Assembly (NCBI GenBank): GCA_029891385.1
Contig: CM057233.1
Location: forward strand, 29,804,540 to 29,868,539
Length of the DNA: 64,000 bases
Reading direction: 5' to 3'
Source: Erythroxylum novogranatense
Taxonomy: Eukaryota; Streptophyta; Magnoliopsida; Malpighiales; Erythroxylaceae
Shown here in pieces: positions 1 through 14,250 of this stretch. The notes below the pieces were generated by a model, which saw nothing but the letters and a program-made list of their open reading frames with translations, had not been told where the DNA came from and ran no database searches. The position numbers and the translations under genes were made by a program. How positions within the stretch are numbered: position 1 is the stretch's first letter; each line of letters opens with the position of its first letter.

Positions 1-1780
1 GTCCGAATGTGCACTAAATGTGCCAATTCAACTAGGTTTCAGTCAAGGCATAAAAACAGTCATTAGAAATCAGTTCATATCTCCCAATATACAACTCGAA
101 AATTAACAAGATCAGTGGTAATGGAAAGCTAACTCAATAGGCTACAACTTTCATGAATACCATTTTCCCTAATCCCATACCAATTAATTTAGAAAAATTA
201 GCAAAACTCATTTGACATATTTGCGGGTACTGTTCCCAGACCCAGAAACAGAAACTTTCCATGCCAATTTTCGACCTTCTAACATTAAAATTGACCAACA
301 CCTATTTCACACTAAAATGAAGCCAACATCCCAAAGTTTACTTGGGCACAAACCTCACCTCATTTGCTCACCTATACAATTAATTATGAACAAAACAGTA
401 CCATAGGTTCAAAACTCAATTTCCAGCTTTCAACATTAACCTATCTTCTATCACTTCCAACATCCATAACACATCACTAAGCATCAAATTATAACTCTAA
501 TTCAACTACAAACTAATCACAACATTCACTTATATAATTTACTAAACTTTGGCAGCACATATCTACCCAATTATCATACTTGTTTCCTTTCATTTAAGCT
601 AACAAACTCAATCCAAAACCAAGCCAAAACTCACTTAAAACTATAATCATTCATTCATCCATATATAAGCACATAATGAAACCCATTCTAACCTACCCTT
701 CTTATGCTCAAGTACACATATAAATAGTCTCCATGCATGCTTCTACCTACTAAAAGAAAGAATATAACCAAACTACTTACCTTAGACAAGTCAAGCAATC
801 AAATCTCCAAAGCTTTGCAACTCTCCACACTTCCTACTTAAACACCTCACCCACGGCTATGTCACTACACAAGCACATCATCACCTTCTCAAGAATAAAA
901 CTTGGTCTTAGGGGTGTAAGGAAGAAGCAAGCAAAGATCCAAAACAAACCTCCATGTATGGAAAAGGAAGAAGAGAATTTGAAAGAGAAATGAAAGCACA
1001 CCAAGGAATGAAGCAACCAAGTTTCGGATGAGAGGAAGAGGATAAGCTTTCAAAGCTTTTAAGTGATTTATTTGTTGGAGAATCCAAGGAGAAGTCGTAT
1101 ATAATGGCTAAGATAAGACAAAGTTGTTTACTTAAGTGGACACTTGGCACTTAAAAGAGTAAAAGACAAAAACAACTTAATTAACATAATTTAATCATAA
1201 TCTTTCATTAATCTCACTTAAACATTAATCATGGCACTAGAATAATTCTTAACATTAATTATCCACTAATCTTATGCCATTAGTCAATCCTGTTCAGTAC
1301 AAAAATTTCACCCAGTCAGTCCGTTGGAATTTTCCGGTCCGGGCAACAACCCCGAAAAATTCGAAAAATTCTATAAATCCTTAAAATGTAAAAGCGCTTT
1401 ATGGCGAACTCCAAATAATTTTTCAAACACGAAAACCATATTTTCCAAACAAAAACATCTTTAGGCCATAGCAAGGCGTTTTTGCGGTTTGGGAATTTTC
1501 TCAGGAAAATTCGAGAAAAATTCTGAAAATCCCATAAAATATAAAACAATTTTTTGGCGCACTCGAATAAGTTTTCAAATACAAGTATCCCATAAATTTC
1601 ACAAAGATCTCCATTTGAAACCCAATAGGAAATGTCATGAATGCATGTACAATCATTTCATGTGCACGATTGCTCTTGTGTAGCAATCCTATTAGAACAT
1701 GAGCGATCTATGCAATCCCAATCTATCCCATCCTATGCCAATTTTATCATTTTACCCTTCCAAGTAGGGGTGGGATGTTC
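1..1780 (-). repeat. LARD-1 3'-LTR, cut by the window edge
   Basis: This matches 7833-9610 almost base for base apart from small indels, so it is the second LTR of the element whose other LTR is 5296-9610. The element reads on the minus strand, so this is its 3' LTR, and only the U3-side part is inside the window. The terminus near 1774-1780 is degraded (gggatgttc where other copies have gggatgttaca). Short open frames here recur identically in the other LTR copy and are not genes. Confidence 0.85.
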
Positions 1781-4700
1781 TGATTCCCCCTCCTTAAAAA
1801 ATTTCGTCCTCGAAATTCTCAATCAACTGTTCGAGATGACGGTAATCATATGTTTCTACATGTCCCATACACTTTTCCATTCCATAATTCATTTCCGAAA
1901 GACACGGTAACCATATTGATCAGTTGTTCCATCACTTATTTGGCTAATTCCTTATCACTTGTCACGAAAGCAGACTCCACAAGGTATGGGTTGGCGATCT
2001 CACTTTGTTAACTAGCTCATTTACCATTTTCAGATTAGCTATACCCTTTTGTTCGATGCTATGATTCATTTCCTTATTTAGAACTCGTTCACTTATCACG
2101 TTTTATTCATCCCGTCTAGATTACTAATATTATCTTATTCTCACTACCATCCAATACCTTTTTCCCCAGGTCATATCTGATTAATTCATATTCCGTTGAG
2201 TACATACATTCAAGGTGCTACTTACAATAACATCATTTATCTTGTCCTTGTCCCTTCACTTTCCTTTTGATACTAAGACAATGACACTTAGCTCCATTTT
2301 GATAAAACCGGTGTTAATTTACCATTGCGGTCATTCTTTATAGTCTATTGACTTTACATTCAACTTCAACTCTCCTTAGACAATTCATTGTTCTATGGTA
2401 TTCATACACTTTATTCGAATATGTACTTTACGCTAATTCATTTGTCGATCCGGTTTTACCTCCACTAACCCATTCAGTTTTCCTAAATTACTTTCCTTTG
2501 TCTCTCACATCACAGTCTCAAATCCATATTGGTCTTTGACTCCCGTTAAGCATTATGCGAGTGTAGAAGATTTCCTACAAGAAATCGAACTCTATAACAT
2601 GGTTATAACCCTATGAAACCTAAACCACTTACGCATTGTGCCTGTTGACCATTTAAATCTATAAACAATTTCACTTTTCACATATGATTACTAGAATGTA
2701 TCACTTTGACTATTCACTTTCTTATTCACCTTTTTTTTCTAGCACTTTTATCTTTACATACCTTTTCTTTGAATCATTCGATATTGTAATTCGATTTGAC
2801 TTGCATATTCACTACTTAAACTCCTTCACTCTTAACCATTCTTACCCTTATCCGGTATCCCCATTTTCCGTAAACTTTGCACACTTACCCATTATCTACT
2901 TTAAGTTTAGTGGGCGAATTTTCATTTATTTCAAAATTGTCAATATAATAGTCATTTATTCCCATCTTTTCCTCGAATTAACACAATGTATCCTTATAGG
3001 AATCTAAAGTCTCCAATACCTTTTTATCAACGTCGGCTCAATTTATCTTAATCATTATCGCTATCATGATCATGGCTACCTCTAAACACATTTACATGCG
3101 AATAGAGTCTCAATTTTTTCCGAACAATGTATTTCAATTACTAGTCACAAAGCAGCCCATGCGATTATACTTGTCCTATGCACAAAATCACTTCACACAA
3201 TTTCATCGATCAGTATCATAACATTTATGGAACATTTCTATCTGATTGCCAAGTCTCCAGTTGAGCGATACAATCAATACTCAATTTATAAATTTATTTT
3301 TTTTCCCAAACGTCTCCTTTTACAATTATCAATCTTATACCTCATACGTTTTCCTCCAATTTTTTGAGCTTTCATGACTTCGGATGTATCCGAATTTATA
3401 ACCAATCCTAAGTAACTCCAAATTCCATATATATATATATATATATATGCCTTACGACTTCATAATTTATTTCATTTAATCTCCCAATATGCCATGTTCA
3501 AACACTAATTCATCCACAAATTGTATTGATCCAACTAGAGTCACTTTGCAATAGGATCTCCTCTAATCAACATTCCATTTCGTCATTGAATACTTTACAT
3601 TTCGTACATACAAGGCATAAAACCTCGATAGTATGCCTAAGTAAGCCTCTTGAGACATGACTCAATTCACATTTTGATTTAATACATACATACTCTCGTT
3701 TTATTCTAGTCATTCGCATAAGTCTTGCTCTCATCATAATATTGTTCACAAAATCTCATCACCAATTAGTGTCCCAAATTGCTTTTCAATCATTCTTAAC
3801 TATCGCACTATATTCCATCAATAAAAGAACAGAACATTCCTTGCACTAAGGTCCCATTCGACAATCACCTAAACACTTCTTCAACACTTATTCAGCTACA
3901 CATCACCAGAACATATTTCATCTTATCCGGAGACCAATCAATAACCTATACCCTTTAGACTTTCACCAAACTCCTCTCTATATATATTGATCCTCAAATA
4001 GAGGACTGATTCCATAATTATTCTTTATTTCTTCTTATATCTTATACTTTAATCCATTATAACCCTTACACTTATAGCCACTATACTCAGTCACCGATCA
4101 TCTCCTCTATGTTTTCCATGTATCTTTCACATACGTTTCATTCATCACGATTGACTTTACTATCCAATAGATACTCCCAACGATAAATGCGACAACTCTT
4201 TTTATATATCACTATCATTGTTTCATTTTCCACGTATCATTGAACTATATGTCTCATCATTTTATTTTCATATCCGTCACATGCAGGCTTGATCTTGTAA
4301 GGTCATTACAGCTTGACTCATACACTGTCATTTCCTTATTACTACGTATCTCTTTATTTTCCTCAGTATTCACAATCCCCAATACCCGACAAATCCGTTG
4401 ATACAACTTCACTGTATCTCCATCCATTTATCTACTTTACCCATCCATTTATCATTCTATGTCCAGATCTACATATTCAACTAATCCAAAATTTTCCGAT
4501 ATACTTGTCAGTCTGTCTCTCTTTTTTTTTTTTTTTTTCTTACGATTTTATTATAATGATTTCCAAACCCTTATCACAATATTCACATAACCATTTCAGT
4601 CTCACGCTTATGCGTTCACGATCCTTCCCGTTTCACAAGTTCATTTGGTTTATCTATACACTTTTATCTCACCATGCCTACTTTTTCTTCCCTACTAGGT

Positions 4701-5295
4701 ACTTTGCTCTTTCAGTTCTAGGTAGACCGTTATGGTACAATATTGCTCTTATTACAATCTCACTATCATCATCTCTCTATGATATCTACCGATGTCTAAC
4801 ACCAATAGGTGTAGTACAAGGAATCAATATTTGCCTAATCAGACCATCTTCGTTTACTCGGCCCAATATTTCCCATTGCATCGCATCTACGATCGAGCTC
4901 TCACTCTCGAACTTTAACTTTTACTACGCCTCTACCCAATATCCTTCTCATATTTCCAATGGACCTCTCCCGATTCTAGACATATTCGTTCTCTGTCGCG
5001 TAATCTTTCCTTAATCAGTCATACACACCACAATACATTGTAATTCTCATTAATTCGTTTCCTTTTCCCATTCCTCATTCCCCAAACACATTCGTGGGTT
5101 CACTTTCTATCTGGTCTCACTTTTCTCTCACTTAGTCACTTGCTGCGTATGCACACGTAGGATTTATCCTCGTGTGTCTCATACTAGGATCGATTACCAC
5201 GATGCGCAACGACACGACTCAAATGTAGGCAATTTAACCTATGTTTGATCGTGCCCGGATACATTACGTCTTCTTTGGGCTCGATACCACCTAAA
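1781..5295 (-). mobile_element. LARD-1 non-coding internal domain
   Basis: This 3.5 kb interior lies between the two LTRs of LARD-1. It begins (plus coordinates) with a polypurine tract and a relic of the chromovirus pol C-terminus (complement of aaatttcgtcctcgaaatt near 1800-1820) and ends with a primer-binding site at 5277-5289. No gag, protease, RT or integrase motif is visible in any frame. The longest open frame (4313-5014, plus) has low-complexity composition and resembles no protein I know. The plus strand is strikingly G-poor. Parts are recognisably but distantly similar to the LARD-2 interior (for example 3471-3540 against 15965-16030). The size and non-coding interior match the LARD class; mobilisation by an autonomous chromovirus is inferred. 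Confidence 0.75.
5277..5289 (-). promoter_or_regulatory. LARD-1 primer-binding site
   Basis: The minus strand reads TGGTATCGAGCCC, six bases inside the LTR end. This is the plant initiator tRNA-Met PBS (TGGTATCAGAGCC) with one A missing. LARD-2 has the same variant, so it is inherited rather than a local error. Confidence 0.8.
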
Positions 5296-8200
5296 TGTAA
5301 CACCTCACTCCCATGAAGACCGAACCCGACATCGACGGTGATATCGGTCCGTGCCCGGGTGGCGTGCTACATCACTCGATGAAAACTTCAATATAACAAT
5401 TTTTTTTACACAATCGCACACATATTATCATTAACGGAAAGCAATTTATATAATCAATACAATGGCCTTGGGCCCACTTTTTACATTTACAATTTATTTC
5501 GGTCAATTAACTTTACAACTTATCCAAATTAGTAATACAAAAGTCCAAGAATAGAAACACTAAAGACAGAGCCTTGGCCGATCCCGACCACTTCTGCGCT
5601 TCTTCAACGGCAGATGTCATACGCCTTGGTTGCCTAACGGGTATTCTTCTAAGTCTGAAAATAGATGCAAATTTTGGGTGAGTTTTGCGAACTCGGTGAG
5701 AAACCATCATCGATGGTTCACTCAACTCATGCATTCACCAATCATATTAGCACACGGTAGCATTAACGGTAATATCACATATTATCACATTTCGGCCCAA
5801 TTTCATATACACATACAATTTCATCATTTACATCTTCCGGTCATTTACATCATATATATATATATGCAATGCGCATGTGACCTTTATTCCATTTTCATTT
5901 CGGTGTTGTGCATATGCGCTGGCGCCCGAAGAGCGGGCACATTGCGTTGAGCGGTGGCTCGAAAACGTGGGCTTGAAGCCACGATACATTGAGCTGCGGC
6001 TCTGAATACGTTGGACACGAGGTCACATGCGTTGGTGAAAGCTCTCACATCGTTAGGCGTGATATGCCCCGACGATCGATGGTCTGCTCGGTCCAACCGC
6101 CTTTTATCGATCACACATTTATGTTTATGCATGCAATGTACATATTCCAATTTCCATTTACATATCATTACTATTTGCCAATTCTTCGGACTTTCGGTCC
6201 AGTATTTCAATTATCTACATTTCCAATTTATTGCATCCTACTATATCACATTTACAATCCCATCCAATGTATCGAAACGAAACAGACAATTAACACTTCA
6301 ATATCAATTTCCCATTTCCTCGGACCTCTGGTCCGAGATCTCAATATAACATTTACAAACGATTACTCACAAGTAGCGCCGTTATCTCATTCCAAATATT
6401 TCAGACACCTATGGTCCGAAATCAATCAAATTCAAATACACATAAACTATAAACCCTCCATTATCTCCACATGGCATAATTGCAAAATCTTAAACACATA
6501 AAGGTTGAGGAACCAACTAGGTTACTCACCTATTACTTCGAAGCTAATCGGAAGTTTCCGCCCCGTCGGTCGAACGACGCTCCATTTGGGCCTCTAAAAG
6601 AATCAGAGAGAAAGAACGAATCACTAAATATGCAGTTTGTGCACATGTAGGTGAAATATGCATGTTCATGAATTCCCGGCCCTAATCCCTTTTTTATCAT
6701 AAAATCCGTCTAAAATTAGAAATCTGTTGGCGGACGGTGCATGATTCGGACCTCTATAGGTCCCCGATTAAATAAAGCAGTGATTAACGGTCCATTACCG
6801 GGGCCACGTCAGTTTCCGTCTAAAATTTCCAATTTTCACAAAATGAAATTCAATATTTTACAAATCCGATGCCTCGAGAATCAGGTCCATCGGACGTCGA
6901 CGGAAAAGAAATTGACAAAGAATCACCAAATACCAAATAATCAAATCATACTAAAATAATACATTCATATTACACTTGCCTCAGAGGCGAGGCGTCGCCT
7001 CTTGCGAGGCCGACCCATTTGGCCTCGTCGCGAGGCGAGGCGTCGCCTCATGACTGGGCTGACTTACCTCGCCTGAGGGCGGCGCCTCGCCTCGCGATCG
7101 ACGAGTTCCTCTACTTCTTGCCCTTTTTCCTGTTTTCAATCCAAATTTCCAACAATCATAAATCTTAGCACACAAATCAGAAAAATACAAATTATACCTT
7201 ATTGGAAAGATAAAGAAACCCTCTACAATTCTCATGAAGACCATGAAAATCAATTTCACCCCTAAAGGTGTCAAAAATCCAATCACACCAACTGCCTACA
7301 CAAAACCTATCACAACAGGACAGTACCTTACCAATTCCATAACTCACTGATTCTTTAGTTAAAAATTACCACAACAATATGAGCAATCAGTTCACAATGC
7401 TATCTACAACTCTTATGAACAACCCAACATCAAATTATATTGTTAACTGTATCAAACAATTCCATAAACAATCTGTCTTCTGAAATCAACCAATCTGGAC
7501 AGTAATTTTCCATTCAACATATCTCATAGCACAAATGTTACAAAAATCACAACCTTATGTTCCTGAAAAGATAAGATCCCAAACTTCAATGTTCATGAAG
7601 AACTCAAACTCCAATTCGATTTCTAACATTTTCAAATCTGTTATGCAAGTTTCTGACCTAACCAGCACTTAACATCACAATGTAGGTTCAGATTTTGAAA
7701 ATCCATATCTCCCACATCTGACTTCCAAAAATTATAAGCCATATATCATTTTCAAAATCAATCTGTCATCTAGAACTCTTCAGTACAATTCAAACTCCAA
7801 TTCAATTCACAAAATTACAAAATTCTTCCAAGTCCGAATGTGCACTAAATGTGCCAATTCAACTAGGTTTCAGTCAAGGCATAAAACAGTCATTAGAAAT
7901 CAGTTCATATCTCCCAATATACAACTCGAAAATTAACAAGATCAGTGGTAATGGAAAGCTAACTCAATAGGCTACAACTTTCATGAAGACCATTTTCCTA
8001 ATCCCATACCAATTAATTTAGAAAATTAGCAAAACTCATTTGACATATTTGCGGGTACTGTTCCCAGACCCAGAAACAGAAACTTTCCATGCCAATTTTC
8101 GACCTTCTAACATTAAAATTGACCAACACCTATTTCACACTAAAATGAAGCCAACATCCCAAAGTTTACTTGGGCACAAACCTCACCTCATTTGCTCACC

Positions 8201-9610
8201 TATACAATTAATTATGAACAAAACAGTACCATAGGTTCAAAACTCAATTTCCAGCTTTCAACATTAACCTATCTTCTATCACTTCCAACATCCATAACAC
8301 ATCACTAAGCATCAAATTATAACTCTAATTCAACTACAAACTAATCACAACATTCACTTATATAATTTACTAAACTTTGGCAGCACATATCTACCCAATT
8401 ATCATACTTGTTTCCTTTCATTTAAGCTAACAAACTCAATCCAAAACCAAGCCAAAACTCACTTAAAACTATAATCATTCATTCATCCATATATAAGCAC
8501 ATAATGAAACCCATTCTAACCTACCCTTCTTATGCTCAAGTACACATATAAATAGTCTCCATGCATGCTTCTACCTACTAAAAGAAAGAATATAACCAAA
8601 CTACTTACCTTAGACAAGTCAAGCAATCAAATCTCCAAAGCTTTGCAACTCTCCACACTTCCTACTTAAACACCTCACCCACGGCTATGTCACTACACAA
8701 GCACATCATCACCTTCTCAAGAATCAAACTTGGTCTTAGGGGTGTAAGGAAGAAGCAAGCAAAGATCCAAAACAAACCTCCATGTATGGAAAAGGAAGAA
8801 GAGAATTTGAAAGAGAAATGAAAGCACACCAAGGAATGAAGCAACCAAGTTTGGATGAGAGGAAGAGGATAAGCTTTCAAAGCTTTTAAGTGATTTATTT
8901 GTTGGAGAATCCAAGGAGAAGTCGTATATAATGGCTAAGATAAGACAAAGTTGTTTACTTAAGTGGACACTTGGCACTTAAAAGAGTAAAAGACAAAACA
9001 ACTTAATTAACATAATTTAATCATAATCTTTCATTAATCTCACTTAAACATTAATCATGGCACTAGAATAATTCTTAACATTAATTATCCACTAATCTTA
9101 TGCCATTAGTCAATCCTGTTCAGTACAAAATTTCACCCGGTCGGTCAGTTGGAATTTTCCGGTCCGCAACAACCCGAAAAATTCCAGAAAAATTCTATAA
9201 ATCCTTAAAATGTAAAAGCGCTTTATGGCGAACTCCAAATAATTTTTCAAACACGAAAACCATATTTTCCAAACAAAAAACACCTTTAGGCCATAGGCCA
9301 AGCGTTTTTGTCGGTTTAGAATTTTCTCCGGAAAATTCGAAAAATTCTGAAAATCCCATAAAATATAAAACAATTTTTTGGCGACTCAGAATAAGTTTTC
9401 AAATACAAGTATCCCATAAATTTCACAAAAGATCTCCATTTGAAACCCAAGCCGGGAAATGTCATGAATGCATGTACAGTCATTTCATGTGCACGATTGC
9501 TACTGTGTAGCAATCCTATTAGACATGAGCAGTCCTATGCAATCCCAATCTATCTCATCCTATGCCAATTTTATCATTTTACCCTTCCAGTAGGGGGGTG
9601 GGATGTTACA
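5296..9610 (-). repeat. LARD-1 5' LTR, 4.3 kb
   Basis: In plus orientation the LTR starts TGTAACACC and ends ATGTTACA, with inverted terminal TGTAACa/TGTTACA. Reading in its own sense (minus): U3 with a TATA-like box (complement of gtcgtatataatgg near 8920), a 5' splice-site-like AG|GTAAGTAG at 8608, ~180-nt degenerate repeats (7180-8000), a GC-rich palindromic cluster (6985-7110), a short exon-like stretch (6591-6530) followed by GTGAGTAACC, paired hairpins (5680-5719), and a 3' splice site at 5655-5656. The sense 3' half closely matches LARD-2, whereas the half beyond ~7260 does not. Confidence 0.85.
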
Positions 9611-10042
9611 ATATACGATGAGGGTGCACTACGATTCGATCATTTCTATAACCTCATGGCATCAATATAATAAAGTAGTAATATCGAATTCACTAAATTT
9701 TTAAAACCAAAAGATTCTTCTCATTTCAAAAAATCAATCAGAAATATAGACAAGTATATCAGTTCCCTACAGTCTAATTACAACAATCCAAAAAGGAAAC
9801 TGATACAAAAGTCTGTACTAAGTCATCCCCAAAAATCCAATCCTAGCTGACCGACCTGTGAGCCATCGCCTCTAACGTCAGAACGCTCACACTGCAGGAG
9901 AAGACACTCTGGAGCTAGGAGTCTAACCTATCAGTCATGAAAAACAATGCGCAATTTTGGATGAGTTTGCGAACTCAATGAGAAACCATCATCGATGGTT
10001 CACTCAATTCATGCATTACGCAAATTGCGTACAGTACAATAC
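9611..10042 (-). repeat. LTR-A copy 1, first segment
   Basis: This stretch matches 44920-45340, the sense-3' end of the LTR of Gypsy-A, including the ggaaactgatacaaaagtc block, the ctgaccgacctgtg block and the paired hairpins at 9962-10005. The outermost ~70-80 bases of the LTR are missing at 9611, where LARD-1 ends, so LARD-1 is inserted into this LTR and the missing tip should lie left of the window. The LTR continues at 22045 after LARD-2. Confidence 0.85.
10038..10042. repeat. Target-site duplication of LARD-2 (left)
   Basis: AATAC lies immediately before the LARD-2 LTR and recurs at 22045-22049 immediately after its other end. A perfect 5-bp duplication is normal for Ty3/Gypsy integration. 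Confidence 0.9.
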
Positions 10043-13000
10043 TATAACACCTCACTCCCGCAAGACCCGAACCCGACATCGACGGTGATATCCAGGTCCG
10101 TGCCCCGCGAGGGTGGCGTGCTACATCACTCAGTAGAAAACTCAGTATAACATTTTTTTTTTACACAATCGCACACATATTATCATTAACGCGGAAAGCA
10201 ATTTATATAATCAATACAATGGCCTTGGGCCCACTTTTTACATTTACAATTTATTTCGGTCAATTGACTTTACAACTTGTCCAAATTAGTAATACAAAAG
10301 TCCAAGAATAGAAACACTAAGACAGACGCGAACTGATCCCGACCACTTCTACGCTTCTTCAACCAAATAGATGTCATACGCCTGCTGCTAACGGGTATTC
10401 TTCTAAGTCTGAAAAATAGATGCAAATTTTGGGTGAGTTTTGCGAACTCGGTGAAAACCATCATCGATGGTTCACTCAACTCATGCATTCACCAATCATA
10501 TTAGCACACGGTAGCATTAATGGTAATATCACATATTATCACATTTCAGTTCCAATTTCATATACACATACAATTTCATCATTTACATCTTCCGGTCATT
10601 TACAAATATATATATATATGCAATGCGCATGTGACACTGTTCCATTTTCATTTCGTTGTTGTGACTGTATGCTTTGGCGTCCCGATAGCGGGCACATTCG
10701 TTGAGCGGTGGCTCGAAAACATGGGCTTGAAGCCTCGATACATTGAACTGCGGCTCTGAATACGTTGGACTGAGGTCTGTGCGTTGGTGAAAGCTCTCAC
10801 ATCGTTAGGCGTGATATGCCCCGATCTGATGGCTACTCCGGTCCTGTTGCCTTTTATCGATCACACATTTATGTTTATGCATGCAATGTATATATTCCAA
10901 TTTCCATTTACATATCATTACTATTTGCCAATTCTTGGACTTTCGGTCCGGTATTTCAATATCTACATTTCCAAGTTATTGCATCCTACTATATCACATT
11001 TACAATCCCATCCAATGTATCGAAGCAAAAATGACAATTAACACTTCAATATCAATTTCCCATTTCCTCGGACCTCGGTCCGAGATCTCAATATAACATT
11101 TACAAACGATTACTCACAAGTAGCGCCGTTATCTCATTCCAAATATTTCAGACACCTATGGTCCGAAATCAATCAAATTCAAATACACATAAACTATAAA
11201 CCCTCCATTATCTCCATATGGCATAATTGCAAAAACTTAAACACATAAAGGTTGAGGAACCAACTAGGTTACTCACCTGTACTTCCGAGCTAACATCTGG
11301 AAGTTTCAGTAACGTCGGTAGATCGACGCTCCAAATGTGCCTCTATAACAAACAGAGAGGAATCCGATCACTAATTATCCAATCCGAATTAGTATAATGC
11401 ACATGTAAGTGTATAATGCATGTTCATGAGATTTCCGGCCCTAAATCCAAATTTTCTCAATAAAAATTCCATCTAAAATTTAGAAACCTTTCAAGGCTGA
11501 CGACGGCGCAATTCGGACCTCTATAGGTCCCCGATTAAATAAAGCAGTGATTAACGGTCCATTACTCGGGGCCACGTCGGTTTCCGTCTAAAATTTCCAA
11601 TTTTCACAAAATGAAATTCAATATTTTACAAATCCGATGCCTCGAGAATCAGGTCCATCGGACGTCGACGGAAAAGAAATTGACAAAAGAATCACCAAAT
11701 ACCAAATAATCAAATCATACTAAAATAATACATTCATATTACACTTGCCTCATAGGGCGGCGTCGCCTCATGAGGCCGACCCATTGGCCTCGTCGCGAGG
11801 CGAGGCGTCGCCTCGCGACTGGGCTGACTTACCTCGCCTCATGAGGCGGCGTCGCCCTCGCGACTGGGCTGACTTACCTCGCCTCATGAGGGCGCCTCGC
11901 CTCGCGATCGACGAGGTTCCTCTACTTCCTTGCCCTTTTCCTGTTTTCAATCCAAATTTCCAACAATCATAAATCTTAGCACACAAATCAGAAAAATACA
12001 AATTATACCTTATTGGAAAGATAAAGAAACCTCTACAATTCTCAAGAAGACCATAAAATCAATCTCACCCCTAAGGGTGTCAAAATCCTTCAAAGCTACT
12101 GTCTACTCAAATCCCGTTAAAACAGAACAGTACTTTGCAAATTCCATAACTCTTTGATTCTTCAGCCAAAAATTACCACATAAATATGCTCCATAAGTTC
12201 ACAATATCATCTACAACTTTCATAACCAACCCAAAATCAAATTCCATAACTAACTAGATCAAACAATTCAACAAAGAATATGGATACAGAAATTAACCAA
12301 TCTGGTCAGTAATTTTCAATCAACATAACTCTTAGTACAAATGTCACAAAATTCACTACCTTATATCCCTGAAAAGATGAGTTCTCAAACTTCAATTTTC
12401 ATGAAGAACTCAAAATCCAATTCAATTTCTAACAATGTCAAAACTGTTATGGAAGTTACTGCCATGATCAGCAATTCATAACCTAATACAGGTTCAATGT
12501 TTGCAAAATCATAACTCCCAAATCTGACCTCTAAAAATTACACACCATTTATCATTTTCAAGATAATTCCTTCCTCTGCAACTTTGCAGAAGATCACTCA
12601 CACCAATTCAGTTCACATAATTTGATAAAATTGCTTCCAATCCACAAGCTCACAAAATCAACACTTTGGCTAGGTTTCTCCAAAAAGCATAAAACCAATC
12701 AATAGAAATCAGTTCATATCTCCCAATATACAACTCGAAAATTAGCAAGATTTGTGGCAATGGAAAGCTAACTCAATATTCTACAACTTCCATAAAGACC
12801 ACTTTCCTAATTCCATCTCAATAAATTTAGAAAAATCCACAAAGAAATCAAGTCATATATGCGGGTACTGTTCACAGACCCTACAAACAGAAACTTTCCA
12901 TGCAAAACTTCACCTTCCTAACATTACAATTTAACAACACCTATTTCACACAAATTTGAAGCCAACATCCCAAAGTTTCATTAGGCACAAACCTCACCTC

Positions 13001-14250
13001 ATTTTCACTCCTACACAATTAGTTATGATCAAAACATTACAATAGGTCAAATTACATTTTCCAGCTTTTTCAACTACAACCTAACTCCTATCACTTCTAA
13101 CATCAATTCCACATGCATAAGCATCCTAATGACACAAGAATTTTGCCAATAGGTCATCAAGACCTTCATGTCAATATATATCCATAAATTTCAGTACCTA
13201 TTTTCAATCATTATCTTATGAATTCATGCATTAAAACCATAAGTAAAACATAAACATAAACCTCATCTTACCTAAAGCTTCCAACTCCACCTCTTTAAGT
13301 CTTTAATTTCTCCAACCACTCTACTTCCTCAGTTCCCAACCCCACACATAGTTATCATCATAGCAAGGAGGAGAAGGTTTAAGCTTATAAGCATGCAAGA
13401 AAGATCACTTAAGGTTGGAGGAAGAGACACTTGAAGATGGAGAGAAAAAATCGATGGAGAGACCAAGTGGAGGATAGTTTCGGATGTTTCCAACCCAAAA
13501 GCCATAAAAATCATCTTTTTCATTCCTTCCTCATAGAAGAACCGAGAATGCATAGGATAATCATGCATTAATTGAATGGAACACTTGGCAATTGGAGGAG
13601 AATGAGGAAAAGTCAAAGAACCAATCAAATGTTTGTAAAAAGAAAATAAATACCAACAAATTTCAATCCAATTGCGGTTCCCACAACTTTTAAGGGTCCA
13701 CTTTAGGGTCCCACCAAAATATGCAAGAGTTTTAAGATCAAATAACAGTAGAAATTCAACCGGTTCGCCAATTGGCGATTTTTTTCCGGTCTGGGAATTT
13801 CCGAGAATTTCGCCGAATCAATTTTTTGAAAATTACCTAAATTGCCCAAAATTGTAAAACATATGACAATCCACTCCAAATAATTGTTCAAACTCGAAAA
13901 CCACATTTTCCACAACAAAACACATTTAGGCCATTTACCGGCGATTTTGCCGGTCCGGAAACTTTCTCCGGATAATTTCAGAAAAATTTCCATAAATCTC
14001 TAAAAATGTAAAACACTCAATGGCGCACTCCATATAATTTTCCAAGTACAATTATCCCATAAATTTCACAAAAGGTCTTAATTTGAAACCTAAGCCGGAA
14101 AATATCATGAATGCATGTTTACCATGTGCAAGTGCAACAACCCATCATTCATAGAGGCTAAATGCTGTATGCGCATGCCGAGCTATAAATCAATACTCTA
14201 GCCGTCCCAATTTACCAAAATATCCTTCCCATCAGAGATGGGATGTTACA
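10043..14250 (-). repeat. LARD-2 3' LTR
   Basis: In plus orientation it starts TATAACACC (other copies TGTAACACC, so the terminal G has mutated) and ends GATGTTACA. It carries the same internal layout as the LARD-1 LTR: hairpins near 10435-10470, exon-2-like stretch near 11270-11340, a GC-rich tandem cluster at 11755-11915 and periodic repeats from 11950. From ~12075 onward it diverges from LARD-1 while remaining matched to 17856-22044. Confidence 0.9.

Noticed and set aside
212..406. 64-codon frame identical at 212-406 and 8040-8234
   Set aside because: The two copies are the two LTRs of LARD-1. Identity reflects LTR duplication, not a conserved gene.
4313..5014. 233-codon open frame in the LARD-1 interior
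   Set aside because: Low-complexity, Ser/Phe/Ile/Tyr-rich, lies antisense to the element, has no known motif, and the LARD-2 interior has no matching frame. It follows from the low-G composition.
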